From Bradyrhizobium ivorense (GTDB lineage Bacteria; Pseudomonadota; Alphaproteobacteria; Rhizobiales; Xanthobacteraceae), in contig NZ_CAADFC020000013.1 of NCBI RefSeq assembly GCF_900696085.1, positions 186,001 to 250,000 on the forward strand: a DNA stretch of 64,000 nt. Reading direction: 5' to 3'. Both the position numbers and the translations under genes were made by a program. Below are positions 55,478 through 63,957 of the stretch, piece by piece. Each line of letters opens with the position of its first letter. Position 1 is the first letter of the stretch. The notes beneath the pieces are model-generated. The model had not been told where the DNA came from. It ran no database searches and was given only the letters and a program-made list of their open reading frames with translations.

Positions 55478-55675
55478 ATGGCAAAGTCACACGCTCGAGA
55501 ACGAGCCGAAAGCGGCTTCCCTAAGCCACATCCAGAAGAGGCGAAGGCGGAAAGCAATGACGTTCCGCCCACCATCGAGCCTTGGGATTGCGCGACCGTC
55601 AACATAACTGAGTGGCTTCGTGAAAATGGCGTGTGGCAAGTCCATTTAACGAAGCCACCACGGAACAGCCGTTGA
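55478..55675 (+). CDS. Small hypothetical protein
   Basis: 65 residues, MAKSHARERAESGFPKPHPE to the end LTKPPRNSR. No known domain; Trp-rich C-terminal part NITEWLRENGVWQVHLTK. A GGGAGGA stretch seven bases before the ATG supports the start. It is probably co-transcribed with the GNAT gene and thus under FixK control (inference). Function unknown. Confidence 0.5.
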   Translation: MAKSHARERAESGFPKPHPEEAKAESNDVPPTIEPWDCATVNITEWLRENGVWQVHLTKPPRNSR

Positions 55676-55814
55676 CCAGCGCTTTCCGGGGGCCCTCGCT
55701 GAGGAAGTCCTCGAAAGGCTCAGGGCTCAGGACAGCGGTTCTGGCAACGTAGCGATTTGTGGATCGGCAGATTTGAGTGCCGATCTACCTGTTCGATTCC
55801 CCATAGGCAAACGT

Positions 55815-55958
55815 TCACATCAGCAATGAGACACCGACGATAACCATTGGAGCGATCCCCAAAACTACGATGAGAGTGTCGACGACCCATCCTGCAGTCT
55901 CGGAAATCCTTGTTACGGTGCGACGCCGAGCATTTGCGATGACAGCCCTATAGCTCAT
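55815..55958 (-). CDS. Possible small membrane protein
   Basis: 47 residues, MSYRAVIANARRRTVTRISE followed by a hydrophobic stretch WVVDTLIVVLGIAPMVIVGV that would cross the membrane once. GGGGGAA stands just before the ATG at 55958. It sits alone between the GNAT region and the MarC gene. Short proteins with a single membrane segment are common in low-oxygen regulons, but without comparison this stays tentative. Apart from it, 55676-56177 shows nothing. Confidence 0.4.
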   Translation of the reverse strand: MSYRAVIANARRRTVTRISETAGWVVDTLIVVLGIAPMVIVGVSLLM

Positions 55959-56177
55959 GGCTTCCCCCGGCAGTGCGGCAATTGGCATATGTTAAGCCAG
56001 GAAGATTCTCGTTAAAAGTGCAAGTTGTGCCAGCGCCCGTGAGCGATATTCCCCTTAACCGGAATAGCCCTCGCGCATCCGTGAACGACCATTCTGGTCC
56101 AAGCAGGTCGGCCAGTGTGCACACCGTTTACAGGCAAACCTTGGATGAAGCGACGCAATTTGTTGATCGAAGCGGGT

Positions 56178-56852
56178 CTACACGGAGATGGCGGTAGCCG
56201 ACCTCGCGACCTCCACCACCCCGGTGATCAAGATTTGAACTCCAATACACAGTAGCAGAAAAGCCGAAAGCTTCGTGACCACGCTCGTTCCCTCCTCCCC
56301 GAAGAGCCGAGCCATCGCGCTCGACCTTCGATAGGCATGATAAATCGTTGCGGTCACACATGCCGTGACGAACAGGAGCACGACGGAAGAATAAAAGAGC
56401 CCCTCGATATCGTCAGGGCGATTGGTGCCGATTGCGATCGCAGTGGCGATCGTTCCCGGCCCCGTCGTCAAGGGGATCGTCATCGGGAAAAATGCCATTC
56501 GACGGATCGCCGAATAGCCTGCGGTCGACGTCTGATGCACGTCATGCGCGACCGGCGGCGCGTGCAGCATCGACCAGCCACTCGCTGCAACAACAAGGCC
56601 GCCTCCGATCCGTAGCGCTGGCATGGTGATGCCAAAGAAACGAAGAACATGACCTCCCGCAAAGAGAAACATGAGAATGACCGCGAACGCATACAACGCA
56701 ATGCGAACAGCGATCCGGCTGCGCTCGCGATCGGTCAGCCCGACCGTTCTATCGTGGAAGATGAAGGCTAGGCCGTAAGGATTGATCGCAAACAAGGCCC
56801 CGAAACCGAACAGGAAATCGCCGAGCCAACGGGAGGAAAGAAACTCTGTCAT
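56178..56852 (-). CDS. MarC-family membrane protein
   Basis: 224 residues from ATG 56852; an earlier reading to 56963 is possible. Six or so membrane helices: LFGFGALFAINPYGLAFIFH at the front (MarC proteins begin with an NP-containing helix), GGGLVVAASGWSML, and the conserved FFPMTIPLTTGPGTIATAIA. The family is of unknown transport function; the older link to multiple antibiotic resistance was not confirmed. A FixK/FNR box lies 137 bases upstream of this start, or 25 bases from the longer one. Confidence 0.88.
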   Translation of the reverse strand: MTEFLSSRWLGDFLFGFGALFAINPYGLAFIFHDRTVGLTDRERSRIAVRIALYAFAVILMFLFAGGHVLRFFGITMPALRIGGGLVVAASGWSMLHAPPVAHDVHQTSTAGYSAIRRMAFFPMTIPLTTGPGTIATAIAIGTNRPDDIEGLFYSSVVLLFVTACVTATIYHAYRRSSAMARLFGEEGTSVVTKLSAFLLLCIGVQILITGVVEVARSATAISV

Positions 56853-56988
56853 AGGCAGCTTTGCATTTGTCAGCCAGATGGTGAACAAGAACCGCGCGAC
56901 GACGGTTTCACCAGAGCTGCTCTTATGAAGACAGCCAACGATCGCCGGCTCCCCCGCGATCACCGCGGCATACTCCTGGATTTGACCG

Positions 56989-57002
56989 TTGATCTAGGTC
57001 AA
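56989..57002. promoter_or_regulatory. FixK/FNR-type box upstream of MarC gene
   Basis: TTGATCTAGGTCAA matches the FNR/FixK palindrome with one variant base in the right arm. It is the third box within 11 kb, all sharing the TAGGTCAA half. It lies in the upstream region of the MarC-family gene on the minus strand. Confidence 0.75.
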
Positions 57003-57571
57003 GACGACGCATGCACGATACCGGCCTCAGTACGGCTGGTGCGACGGGCACTAGCCAATCGGGGACACCGCAGCGAAGTCGGTCCGGGTACGTGATGAGG
57101 GCTGAGAATACAGCGACCGAATTTGTCGCATTACCCCGGGCAGCGCCGTATGAGGTAGGACCGCCAAGTGCATCATTCACCGTGGGTGAGACCGTAGTTT
57201 CTGAGACCGCCGTTTCGAAAAGGCGAGTTTTCTCAACATGGTTGACCGGACACCCCCTTCCGCCAAGTCAAGCCAAAAAGTCAGCGTTTTCAACGTTTGG
57301 TCGATTTAACTGGCCAGCTGCGACTAAACCAGTCGATTCTCGTCCAAAGCACCCCTCGCCCATTCCAGTCCTCCTCGCGGCTGTGATGCTATCACTGATC
57401 TGATCGGAAACACTGCGAACGGAATAGGCCCCCGAAAGACCTCGCACTTCGATTCAGCCGCCCAGAACGCGCGATCGCCTTGGTAAGAACCGCCATAGAT
57501 CGGGCATCAAGTTTTTGACCCGGCCCGGCCTTCTAGAGACCTCAACCTATCGAGCAACGACAGAACGCGGT
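57003..57571. other. Intergenic region, nothing recognised
   Basis: About 570 bases between the FixK/FNR box and the serine hydrolase stop. Open frames here are short and composition-biased. A GTTGACCGGACACCCCC stretch at about 57241 resembles ends of some insertion sequences but has no partner in the window. Confidence 0.45.
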
Positions 57572-58954
57572 CTAAACTGCGCCTGAACCCGGCTGGTACC
57601 GGCGCTGCACTTCGGACTTGATCGTGTCTTCGGACACCAGGTGCTTGCTACCGATCCTAATCTCTTCGATGATGCCCGTAGAGCCGCGGATAAAGCGGCA
57701 GGCCTCACCGAGATCGCCGAATGCCTGCGCCGACGTAACGACCGCCTCGTCGATGCCTGACGGGGTTAGTTCGGTCGCATCCAGAAAAGGAAACAGTTGG
57801 CTTGGCAGCGCGACCAGCGCCTTGTCTTTGCCGGGCACTAGATCCAATGGCCCCCACAGGGTCCACCAGCGGCCGCGCCACTGAGCGGCTTCGGGTCCCG
57901 GGCCGCCGAGATCGTGAATCGTCTTTAGGATGTGGATCACACCCTCGAACCAGACATTCGCGAGACCGTCTATGGCGTTGGTAAGGATGCTGACCGCGAT
58001 ATCCTGTTCCGGCAAAACCACCGTACGCGTCAGCGTTCCCTGGAAACCACCGGCATGCCCGACCCAGCTCCACGGCCCTGGCGGGCCGGAAATCGTGCCC
58101 AGACCGTAGTAGCGCTCCAATTGTGAGTGGGCATCGCGCCAATGCCGCCGCGTCATCTCACGGCGGCTTGCCGCCGGCAAAATGCTCGATTGGGCGCCGG
58201 GAGAAAGTTGGCCAAAAAACCGCGCGAGGTCGCCGGCGGTTGCCGTAAAGCCCGTCGCCGAGGCCATGTCGTTCGTCACGTTGTCCCCGGGGATGACGAA
58301 GCGCCGGCCATAGGGTTGGCGGGTCGAGTGGCCATGGGCGAATGGACGACAGACGGTTTGATCGAAGTCAGGCGTCGTCTCTGTGAGGCCGGCTGGAACG
58401 ACGACGTGATCATAGATCCAGCGGCCATAGGGTTCACCCGTCACCTTCTCAATGACTTTGCCCAGCAACGCGAAGCCGTGATTGGAGTATTTGAACGTGA
58501 CGCCCGGCGCGAGGGGCTGTGGCGCGGAGAGATCGGCGCGAAACTCCGCCTCACTGAGGAAGGGACGGCGGTCCGAGAACTGACCGCCGTCAGGCCCGTC
58601 GCGGGTCAGGCCGGCCGCATGCGAAAGCAGCTGCGAAATAGTGACGTCAGAAACCTCGGGTGTCAGATTGGCCAGATACTCACCCAGCCGGTCGTCAAGC
58701 CGAATTTTGTTGCGCTCGCGTAGCAACATGATCCCAGCCGCCGTGAAGGTCTTCGAATGTGAGGCGACGCGAAATCGATGGCGAGACGTGAGTGGTTCGC
58801 GGGTTGCAAGATCGGCCATGCCGCTCGCGTGTTCCAGCAGCACCTGCCCCTTGTGAGCGATCGCCAGCGACACACCGGGCTGATCGAATAATTCCCGCTG
58901 ATAGTCAATCCATGTGGGGATGTAATCGAGCGCAGATGAGAGCCAGTCTGACAT
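57572..58954 (-). CDS. Serine hydrolase (beta-lactamase family)
   Basis: 460 residues, class C beta-lactamase/PBP fold. SxxK nucleophile region RVASHSKTFTAAGIMLLR (Ser in SHSK) and YSN motif FKYSNHGFALLGKVIEKV are visible; the region SWVGHAGGFQGTLTRTVVLP carries the HxG triad. There is no signal peptide (MSDWLSSALDYIPTWIDYQR), so it is probably cytoplasmic, unlike classic beta-lactamases. The C-terminal 120 residues are an extra domain. Likely an esterase or D-aminopeptidase-like enzyme; substrate unknown. It stands alone, with gaps on both sides. Confidence 0.88.
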   Translation of the reverse strand: MSDWLSSALDYIPTWIDYQRELFDQPGVSLAIAHKGQVLLEHASGMADLATREPLTSRHRFRVASHSKTFTAAGIMLLRERNKIRLDDRLGEYLANLTPEVSDVTISQLLSHAAGLTRDGPDGGQFSDRRPFLSEAEFRADLSAPQPLAPGVTFKYSNHGFALLGKVIEKVTGEPYGRWIYDHVVVPAGLTETTPDFDQTVCRPFAHGHSTRQPYGRRFVIPGDNVTNDMASATGFTATAGDLARFFGQLSPGAQSSILPAASRREMTRRHWRDAHSQLERYYGLGTISGPPGPWSWVGHAGGFQGTLTRTVVLPEQDIAVSILTNAIDGLANVWFEGVIHILKTIHDLGGPGPEAAQWRGRWWTLWGPLDLVPGKDKALVALPSQLFPFLDATELTPSGIDEAVVTSAQAFGDLGEACRFIRGSTGIIEEIRIGSKHLVSEDTIKSEVQRRYQPGSGAV

Positions 58955-59775
58955 GGATACTCAAAACCTATAGGAGGTGAAACCTTCGGGCCGTTCAGCA
59001 ACGTATTGCAGGCTGGATCTAACGCGCGGTCAAGCCCTCGATCCAAGCCAGCGTCTCATCGTCGTAATTCGCTCGTCCTTCAAAGAGCGCTCGCACCCTA
59101 ACTCCGAGAAGCTTCGATTGGGTGCCATACAGTAGCGGCTGATCCGAGCGCCCCTAAGAACAGTTGGGCGCAACTTGGAAATGAACGTCGCGCGGACCGA
59201 CGCAGTCGCATGAATGTTCATTTCGCGAACTCGCATCCACCGCTATCGACGAGACTCTAAAATTCTCCGCACGACAGATCCGAACGGAGCATGCAGACGA
59301 ATTTCACGAAGGGACTGCACCACTTGAGCACGTTGTGGCGATACGCAGTATGACAATGGCGACAAACCTTGGATGTGCAGACAATGACTTAGCCGCCCCT
59401 CGGCGACAGTGCTTTTATCTTGCCCTCTTAATCGGTCGTCTTGCGCGCTTCACCTCTTCACCTCACCTGTTCTCGCTTGCTCTCCCTGTCGTAGCGAGTT
59501 CGTCGGAGCGACATTAAACAGCGCACTTCCGCTCAACAATCGGACGGCAATTCGAGCGCTGACAGCACGCGCGGAGACGTCATTCCAGTCTGCGAACCTG
59601 GCGCAATATCACGCCCGGTATCGAAATTCGAAGCTCGAACCGACGCGATTTTCTGTGAAATTCCCGGCAAAACGCGTCCCAAATTCCACCCGATCGATCG
59701 CGTTCTCATCGGCCGCGAAGCCCCTTGTCTGAGCACAAAATGCCCTCCTGCCTCCTCTGGAAGGCGCAAGAAACG
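58955..59775. other. Intergenic region, nothing recognised
   Basis: About 820 bases between the serine hydrolase start and the terminator of the DUF736 gene. No gene, tRNA, repeat or regulatory box was found. The boundary of the accessory module at the right probably lies in this stretch (inference). Confidence 0.45.
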
Positions 59776-59807
59776 CAAAAAAGCCCCGCCTCCGAAGAGG
59801 CGGGGCT
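59776..59807 (-). terminator. Rho-independent terminator of the DUF736 gene
   Basis: On the minus strand AGCCCCGCCTC and GAGGCGGGGCT form a perfect 11-bp stem with a four-base loop, followed by a run of T (six A on the plus strand at 59777-59782). It lies seven bases after the DUF736 stop. Confidence 0.9.
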
Positions 59808-59814
59808 GATGGGC

Positions 59815-60126
59815 TCAATCGCCGCTGCGCCGCGACCAGATCAGGCTGAAGCCGTCCTCACCTTCGACCTTGACCAGCGAGGCGTAGATCGGGGCCGGGA
59901 AGCTCGGATCGTCGAGCTTGACCGAGAGATATTCACGCTCGCTGTCGCGGACGGTCTTCTTCCAGGCGGCGCCGAACTCGGTGGCGCCCGCGAAGATGCG
60001 GTAGTCGGGAGCCTTGTCGTTGTCCTTTTCGGATGCGACGAGCTTGGCCTTGATGTTGAGCGTCAGCGTCTTGATCGAGCCGGTGTAGCCGTTCTCGGAA
60101 GCGGTGAAAGTGCCGATGGTCGCCAT
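59815..60126 (-). CDS. DUF736 family protein
   Basis: 103 residues from ATG 60126 (MATIGTFTASENGYTGSIKT). The family pattern is complete: DKAPDYRIFAGATEFGAAWK and KLDDPSFPAPIYASLVKVEG. DUF736 genes are typical of conjugative plasmids and integrative elements in alphaproteobacteria, often near ParB-like and integrase genes as here. Function unknown. The 5' side has a strong hairpin at 60245-60307. A terminator follows directly. A degenerate inverted piece of the same gene is at 60602-60660. Confidence 0.93.
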   Translation of the reverse strand: MATIGTFTASENGYTGSIKTLTLNIKAKLVASEKDNDKAPDYRIFAGATEFGAAWKKTVRDSEREYLSVKLDDPSFPAPIYASLVKVEGEDGFSLIWSRRSGD

Positions 60127-60244
60127 GATAATCTCCGTCTGTTTTGCCCGGGCCGCGTCCATCGCAGCCTCGGTGGCGATCCTTGGCCCGGGGAGCGATC
60201 GGCCCGCAGCCGTAAGGCCCAGAGCGCCAGCGGAGGACGGCGAA

Positions 60245-60307
60245 GCCTGCTTTTTTGTCTTCCCGCGAGGAATGCCGCCCGCTTCGCGGCAGGGGAAAAA
60301 AGCAGGC
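60245..60307. other. Large inverted repeat upstream of DUF736 gene
   Basis: GCCTGCTTTTTT (60245-60256) and AAAAAAGCAGGC (60296-60307) are perfect complements, enclosing a second stem GCCGC/GCGGC (60274-60278 and 60286-60290). The T-run on one side and A-run on the other make it a bidirectional terminator-like or cruciform structure. It lies about 120 bases upstream of the DUF736 start, so it may be a leader or an element cis-site. The remaining bases from 60127 to 60601 hold no gene. Confidence 0.75.
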
Positions 60308-60601
60308 GTGAGCTGTTGCGGGAAGGCGATCGAGGCCCTTGCCGTCCCCCGGGCTTGATCAGCCCAATCGTGACTGCGTTGGATGCGAGCCCGCGACGGA
60401 ACCGACGGAGACTATCATGGCGAGCGCCGTTGGCTCAGCGCCGGAACGAGGCTCAAACGGCCGAAAGAATAGCCGACGACCGTGCATCAATTGCAACGAG
60501 GACGCAGCCGGATCAACGCGAGGAAACCGGGCTACATGTTCGCACAGGATACCGGTCGCACCGCCGGAATTGTCTGCCCCAATGCGCGCTGGATGCGCGC
60601 G

Positions 60602-60660
60602 GTCAAGACCAAGATCCGCACTTCCTGGCCCCGATCTACACCTCGCTGGTCAAGATCGAG
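60602..60660 (+). pseudogene. Inverted remnant of the 3' part of a DUF736 gene
   Basis: The stretch beginning GTCAAGACCAAGATCCG and continuing GGCCCCGATCTACACCTCGC aligns base for base with the DUF736 gene segment at 59863-59922 on the opposite strand, about five sixths identity with one deleted base. Translated, it still shows FLAPIYTSLVKIE. So a second, broken DUF736 copy existed here in inverted orientation. Confidence 0.75.
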
Positions 60661-60770
60661 AAGGCGCAAAGCAGGCACCTGGCTGCGACAATCGGCGTCG
60701 ATCAGAGGGATCGTACCGCCGATCGGAGCGGGCGCTTGTGTGGGGAGTCGCCGCTTCGCATTCACTGTAT

Positions 60771-60837
60771 CGGCCGCGCACCGTCAGGTGCGCGGCCGCA
60801 ATTTTGAGCCCGCCGGGGCCGCCTAAGCGGCCCCGGC
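60771..60837. terminator. Two adjacent hairpins downstream of the ParB-like gene
   Basis: Stem 1: CGGCCGCGCACC / GGTGCGCGGCCG (60771-60798, loop GTCA). Stem 2: GCCGGGGCCGC / GCGGCCCCGGC (60812-60837, loop CTAA). Stem 2 lies seven bases after the ParB-like stop on the minus strand. Only a short AATTTT separates them, so termination may be bidirectional. Confidence 0.65.
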
Positions 60838-60844
60838 GCTGATT

Positions 60845-62851
60845 TCACTCCGCAGCTTCCGCCCGGAGTTCGTTGCTTTGCGCCTCGCCTTGGAGACCGC
60901 CCTGCCCATGCGGTGCAGCCGTCCGCAGCAACGCTGGCAGCCAGCCGGTCGCCGCCAACAGCTGCTCGGCCGCCTGCGCCATATCGGCCTTCTTCATGTC
61001 CGACATGCACTCCGCCGCCTCCGTCCCGACACCTTCGCGGACGGCTGCCAGAATGTCGGCCTTGGTGACGCGGCCAAGATAACTGCGCACCGTCGGACGC
61101 CAGTAGGCGGTCATGTCGAGGGCCTCGGCCTCGGCCAAGCGGCGGGCCACCGCCAGCGCCCGCGGCCTGCGGTCGAATGGCAATTTGACCGCATTGACCG
61201 TCAGGGCGACGCAATGGGCGAACAGCGCCATGCGGCTGTCGTGGTCGAGCTCGGCCACGAATTCCCATAGTCCGGCGACGTCCTTGGGCATCTGCCGTGC
61301 CCAATTGGCGTGCCGATCCGACCACATCTTGCCGGCTGGCGTGTCCTCGATCCCGGCCGCGTGCGCAGCCAAATCGCACTTCACTGGCTGGATGCCGACC
61401 ACATGCGCATTCGCCCCGAAATAGAAAATTTGCGCTGCGAGCGCATGGGTCACCGCGACGATGGCGACGTCAGGCTGCTCACTCAGATTGAGCCGCAGCC
61501 CCAATGTTCGGTGCGCGGTAAGGTCGCGAACGAGAGCGTCAGACAGCGGCTGGTCCTCGTCCTCTTCGTCGCTCGCACCCTCGTCGTCCTCGTCATCCGC
61601 CGAGGCTTCCTCGCCATCCCTATCCTCCTCATCCCGCGCCTCGGGGGCACTTTCCGGGCCGGTTTCAGCCCCGGGTTTCTCGTCGCCGGGGCGGATAAAG
61701 CCCCGCTCGATCCGCACCCTGCCATCGTGATTGAGGACGACAAAAGCACCGCCGCGTGCAACGTCCTCGGCATCATAGGCGGTCCGCAATGCTTCCAGCC
61801 GGTCGATCTCGGCCTCCAGTTCGCCGAACCGCGCATCCACGTCGTCCGGCAGTTCCTCGGCCGTCTGATGCTGCTCGGTCAGCCGGTCGAACTCCGCGTG
61901 AGCCGCCGCAAGGCTCGCCTCGTCTTCCAATGACAGCACCACCGCATGCGGGTAGACGCGGCGCATGCCATGGGCATGCGGGAAGTCGAGATGGGCCTCC
62001 GTCCACTTCCATCCCTCCGCTGCCCGCAGCGCATCCGCCTCGCGGCCAAGCTTCGCCGTCACCAGCAAATCGAGCAGCGCCACGTCCTCCAGATAGCCGC
62101 CGCGATCATCGGTAAAGAGGTCCCGCAAAACCGTGCCGCCCGCCTCCGTATAGGCCTCGAGCCCGACAAAGCGCGCCCGGCGATCGGTGGCGGGAACGTG
62201 GGTTTCGGTGAGCAGACGGCGGATGGTGCTGGCATCCGGATCGAACGGCAGGCGCTCATAGACCGCTTCCTGCCGGGCTCGATCGTCGGTGATGGCAAAG
62301 GCCATCAGTTGCTCAAGGACCAGCTCGCCGTCGCGATAAAGCTGCACCAATTTGGGCGAAACCGCACTCAACCGGAGACGCTGCCGCACCACCTGCGCCG
62401 TCACGCCGAAGCGGGCCGCGATCTCTTCCGCACCGAAGCCGCGCTCGTCCGCGAGCTTCCGGAACGCCTCGAACTCGTCGGCCGGATGCATCTTCTCCCG
62501 GGTGACGTTCTCGTCCAGGCTGATCTCGTGAGGATCGTTCGCGGTGTCGACAATGCACCGGATCGGCTCGCTTTTCTTGATCTCCTTGCGCTTCACCCGC
62601 AGCAGCTGGGCGAGCCGCCTGCCCTCGCCGATGGTCACGCAGAAGAACCCGGTGGCCGCCCCTTCGTCATCGACCTCCGGTTCAACCACCAGATTCTGCA
62701 GGATGCCTTTGACGGCGATACTCGCCGCCAACGCCTCGATCGCCGCGTCGCTGTGCGGCGTCTTGCGCGCATTCTTTGGCGACTTCTTGAGCTTGCTGAG
62801 GGGAATGCGAACCTCGGTTCCGCTTGGTATTCCAACTGACTTGGCCGACAT
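60845..62851 (-). CDS. ParB/RepB-like nuclease-domain protein of an integrative element
   Basis: 668 residues from ATG 62851 (MSAKSVGIPSGTEVRIPLSK), with AGGA eleven bases upstream. The N-terminal ParB/sulfiredoxin fold has IPLSKLKKSPKNARK and VTIGEGRRLAQLLRVKR; the central HTH has FGAEEIAARFGVTAQVVRQR, and LEQLMAFAITDDRARQEAVY follows. There is a long acidic linker (about 410-460, rich in Asp/Glu) and a C-terminal helical domain. This large ParB-like form, next to DUF736, is frequent in conjugative elements of Rhizobiales, where it probably binds DNA and helps element maintenance. No ParA is next to it. Confidence 0.9.
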   Translation of the reverse strand: MSAKSVGIPSGTEVRIPLSKLKKSPKNARKTPHSDAAIEALAASIAVKGILQNLVVEPEVDDEGAATGFFCVTIGEGRRLAQLLRVKRKEIKKSEPIRCIVDTANDPHEISLDENVTREKMHPADEFEAFRKLADERGFGAEEIAARFGVTAQVVRQRLRLSAVSPKLVQLYRDGELVLEQLMAFAITDDRARQEAVYERLPFDPDASTIRRLLTETHVPATDRRARFVGLEAYTEAGGTVLRDLFTDDRGGYLEDVALLDLLVTAKLGREADALRAAEGWKWTEAHLDFPHAHGMRRVYPHAVVLSLEDEASLAAAHAEFDRLTEQHQTAEELPDDVDARFGELEAEIDRLEALRTAYDAEDVARGGAFVVLNHDGRVRIERGFIRPGDEKPGAETGPESAPEARDEEDRDGEEASADDEDDEGASDEEDEDQPLSDALVRDLTAHRTLGLRLNLSEQPDVAIVAVTHALAAQIFYFGANAHVVGIQPVKCDLAAHAAGIEDTPAGKMWSDRHANWARQMPKDVAGLWEFVAELDHDSRMALFAHCVALTVNAVKLPFDRRPRALAVARRLAEAEALDMTAYWRPTVRSYLGRVTKADILAAVREGVGTEAAECMSDMKKADMAQAAEQLLAATGWLPALLRTAAPHGQGGLQGEAQSNELRAEAAE

Positions 62852-63207
62852 GATCATTCTTCCTTTTGGCTCATGGGTGCAGGGCGCACTCCGCGCCTGC
62901 ACCCCTGCCCGTCGGCGAGACCGGGGGTAGCAAGTGCCAGGGCGACCCGGGCGGAGGGGTATCTCCCGCCCGATGAGGGCCGCTTCGCAAGAAGCGGGTC
63001 TGCACAAGCGCGTGCCATGTTGTCCAACGTCGGCAGAGTTGAACTAGCGCGGGGAGACCGCTCGGGTCGGCGCCGGCCAGCCGGCGCTTTACCCTGGCGC
63101 GCGCGAGGGGCAGCGCCCCTGAGCCGCGATGATGAGAACGCTAGGCACCCGGAAGACCTGAAATCAAGCGACGAGTGACGAAATCAAAAAAGGGCAGCCG
63201 CCGACAG
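62852..63207. other. Structured leader upstream of the ParB-like gene
   Basis: Non-coding, with two hairpins: GCGCCGG/CCGGCGC (63070-63087) followed by TTTACCC, and AGGGGC/GCCCCT (63106-63120). These precede the direct repeats at 63208-63326. Promoter and any element cis-site are expected here. Confidence 0.5.
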
Positions 63208-63326
63208 GGCAGTGATAGCGACGCGGGCATGCAATGCCCCGCGGGCACCGAGGCGACTGCAGTCGCGAGACCGGTTAACAAGGCACCCGAGCGCGGGACA
63301 GCGATAGCGACGCGGCATGCAATGAC
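63208..63326 (+). repeat. Pair of about 30-bp direct repeats upstream of the ParB-like gene
   Basis: GATAGCGACGCGGGCATGCA (inside 63208-63238) recurs as GATAGCGACGCGGCATGCA (inside 63295-63326), with flanking bases also conserved (GGGCAGT and GGGACAGC before, ATG after). They are 87 bases apart, on the same strand. Both contain the palindrome GCATGC. This could be an iteron-like or ParB-binding arrangement (inference). The rest of 63327-63771 has no gene. Confidence 0.7.
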
Positions 63327-63771
63327 GGCGGGGCCCGCGGGCGAGTGCCTCCGGCGAGCCACTCATTATTATCTTCTCTATACTATTCTCCTCCCTTTGC
63401 GAGAGGGATCGCAGCCGGGATGGCCGAGACGCTATGCGGCTCGGTGCACAAGAGCCCGGTTGGTCATTGCCGCACGCGCACTGTCGGATGCAAGGATAGG
63501 ATTCGAGCTGCAGCGTCTCGATCGCCAAGCAACAAATGTCAGCTGGCTGCGGGTATGTGTCGAGCGCGGCAACTGCAACGCCATAATGCGATGCCAGTGA
63601 CCTCAACAAAAAATGATCAATCGGTCCTTGTGTGATCGCTCTGGCTCACGTTGCTTCTCCCGCCTTTCGGATACCGCACCCTGCACTATGCTTGTTCTAC
63701 GTTCAGTGGAGCGATCGTGGGCAGTCGTGCTTGAATGAAGTAGCTCCCTCGCGTTCGATTCACTCCCTTCG

Positions 63772-63957
63772 ATGTCAAGAGCCCGATTCACTGAGGCAGA
63801 CGTAAAGCGCGCTGTTCGAGGTGTCCTCGACAGTGGCGGCAAAGTCGCGCGCGTGGAGATTTGGCCTGACGGCCGCATTTCCGTGTTGATCAGGGGAGAA
63901 AGATCGATTCCAATGGATCCCGAGGACGACCCGGAGGTGTCCAGGAGCTTGCTGTGA
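63772..63957 (+). CDS. Small protein of an integrase operon
   Basis: 61 residues, MSRARFTEADVKRAVRGVLD to SRSLL. The beginning, a helix with TEADVKRAVRGV followed by KVARVEIWPDGRISVLI, is the common small-protein type found directly upstream of site-specific integrases in Bradyrhizobium-like genomes. It probably helps excision or is a DNA-binding partner (inference). Its stop overlaps the next start (ATGA), so the next gene is translationally coupled. Confidence 0.8.
   Translation: MSRARFTEADVKRAVRGVLDSGGKVARVEIWPDGRISVLIRGERSIPMDPEDDPEVSRSLL

Noticed and set aside
57241..57257. Insertion-sequence end
   Set aside because: A GTTGACCGGACACCCCC stretch resembles some IS ends but there is no transposase, no opposite end and no target duplication in the window.
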